Assembly: GCA_937124615.1 (NCBI GenBank) | Contig: CAKZKR010000016.1 | Coordinates: 1 to 64,000, forward strand | From: an uncultured bacterium | GTDB taxonomy: Bacteria > Hydrogenedentota > Hydrogenedentia > Hydrogenedentales > Hydrogenedentaceae | Direction of reading: 5' to 3' | Length of the DNA stretch: 64,000 nt | Part shown: piece after piece, positions 63,367-64,000 of the stretch | Numbering within the stretch: position 1 is the first letter of the stretch | Layout of the letters: each line of letters opens with the position of its first letter | Made by a program: the position numbers and the translations under genes | The notes under the pieces: model-generated | What the model was told of the DNA's origin: nothing | The model's database searches: none | Seen by the model: only the letters and a program-made list of their open reading frames with translations

Positions 63367-64000
63367 GAGAACGAATGAATATTTTTCACCCTTCATAATA
63401 AATTTTATGATGGGTATTTTTGTATTTCTTTTCTCCTTTACTGTCTATGTTCTCACTTTAGCACCTACCGTAACCGCAGAAGATAGCGGGGAACTAATAA
63501 CAGCCTCATATTTTTTGGGAATACCTCATCCCCCCGGATATCCCACCTGGTGCTTATTGTCTCATCCTTTTGTTTATATCCCAGTTGGAAATATTGCATG
63601 GAGGATAAATCTTTCTTCCGCTTTTTTTGCTTCATGCACGATACTTTTCCTTTTTCTTTCTTTACATAGAATAACTAAAAACAGAATTGCCTCAATAAGT
63701 AGTTCCCTTATTTTTGCTTTTTCTTTAGAATTCTGGGAACAATCTGTAATTACAGAGGTATACAGTCTCAATGCTTTGTTTATTATTCTTTGTATATATC
63801 TTTTAATTTTATGGAAAGACACCAATAATCACAGGTATCTATTATTATTATCTTTTATTTACGGTATAAGTTTAGGGAACCATTACACTATGTTTGTAAT
63901 AGGCCCTATACTGGCAATATTTATATTATTCATACATCCTATTAATTCCTACAATATAAAAATATACTTGTTTTGTATTATTATTTCCTTTACATCGTGG
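63347..64000 (+). CDS. DUF2723 (TMEM260-like) membrane protein, N-terminal part
   Basis: Open frame running off the right edge; 218 codons seen. LAPTVTAEDSGELITASYFL and GIPHPPGYPTWCLLSHPF are the hallmark of DUF2723, a polytopic family related to protein O-mannosyltransferases. SVITEVYSLNALF follows. Several membrane helices are visible. The start is uncertain: GTG at 63344 or 63347, overlapping plsY, or the tandem ATGs at 63407 and 63410. The latter lie inside a hairpin. No ribosome-binding site is clear. The reaction in bacteria is not established, but transfer of sugars to exported proteins is plausible. Confidence 0.82.
   Translation, partial: MKRISFERTNEYFSPFIINFMMGIFVFLFSFTVYVLTLAPTVTAEDSGELITASYFLGIPHPPGYPTWCLLSHPFVYIPVGNIAWRINLSSAFFASCTILFLFLSLHRITKNRIASISSSLIFAFSLEFWEQSVITEVYSLNALFIILCIYLLILWKDTNNHRYLLLLSFIYGISLGNHYTMFVIGPILAIFILFIHPINSYNIKIYLFCIIISFTSW
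63388..63423 (+). terminator. Hairpin with T-run after plsY, possible terminator
   Basis: ACCC-T-TCATAA (63388-63398) pairs with TTATGA-T-GGGT (63405-63415) with one T-T mismatch, followed by ATTTTTGT. It looks like an intrinsic terminator 21 bases after the plsY stop, but it also lies within the open frame of the DUF2723 gene and covers its tandem ATG codons, so it may control that gene. Confidence 0.45.

Overview
This is an AT-rich (roughly one third G+C by eye), densely coded stretch of a bacterial chromosome with no phage, insertion sequence or CRISPR array that I can see. The organism makes KDO (kdsA, kdsD), so it has a Gram-negative type envelope. It carries many secreted or lipid-anchored proteins of kinds common in the PVC superphylum and neighbours such as Hydrogenedentota, Lentisphaerota and Sumerlaeota: multi-Ig surface proteins with an Glu-Gly-rich linker, a DUF4838 lipoprotein, a GH42-like protein and a DUF2723 membrane protein. 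I favour such a lineage, but the placement is inference and no rRNA is present to test it.

Layout. 1-3.5 kb (minus): a giant secreted Ig-repeat protein cut by the left edge. 3.8-6.1 kb (minus): tRNA-Ala and a pterin/folate cluster (folE, folK, folB and a pteridine-reductase-like SDR). 6.1-8.2 kb: an HtrA-like protease with four PDZ domains. 8.3-12.3 kb (plus): prepilin peptidase, phosphomannose isomerase, then an ECF sigma factor overlapping its zinc-finger/FecR anti-sigma factor. 12.35-12.65 kb: a GC-richer, strongly base-paired non-coding element. 12.7-21.1 kb: three large exported enzymes or enzyme-like proteins (penicillin-acylase family, DUF4838 lipoprotein, GH42-like). 21.2-30.1 kb: an eleven-gene chemosensory operon (cheA-cheW-cheX-cheY-cheD-cheR-cheD-HDOD-cheY-cheX-cheB) without any receptor gene. 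30.1-31.8 kb: a cobalamin riboswitch in front of a secreted beta-propeller/Ig protein. 31.9-36.6 kb: alaS, a phosphodiesterase and an unrecognised conserved protein.

36.9-53.2 kb is mostly minus-strand housekeeping: pheS-pheT with a coiled-coil gene and zapA, a PLP-homeostasis protein, a TPR protein with an ABC-2 exporter, phosphatidylethanolamine synthesis (pssA-psd), radC, prmC-prfA-rpmE, leuA and queG. 53.2-64 kb is plus-strand: DCC-family and hotdog proteins, mtnA, KDO synthesis, cmk-recJ, a PilZ-like protein and a response regulator, then pgsA-der-plsY, and a DUF2723 protein running off the right edge.

The most interesting signals are (1) the cobalamin riboswitch controlling a surface beta-propeller, reminiscent in concept of the Bacteroides B12-binding propeller BtuG; (2) a CheA whose P2 region is replaced by four regular 24-residue motifs matching the c-di-GMP-binding MshEN consensus; (3) the unexplained structured RNA candidate at 12.38-12.63 kb with two long helices and a duplicated C-rich loop motif; and (4) an extended -10 promoter (TGnTATAAT) that recurs in front of many genes.
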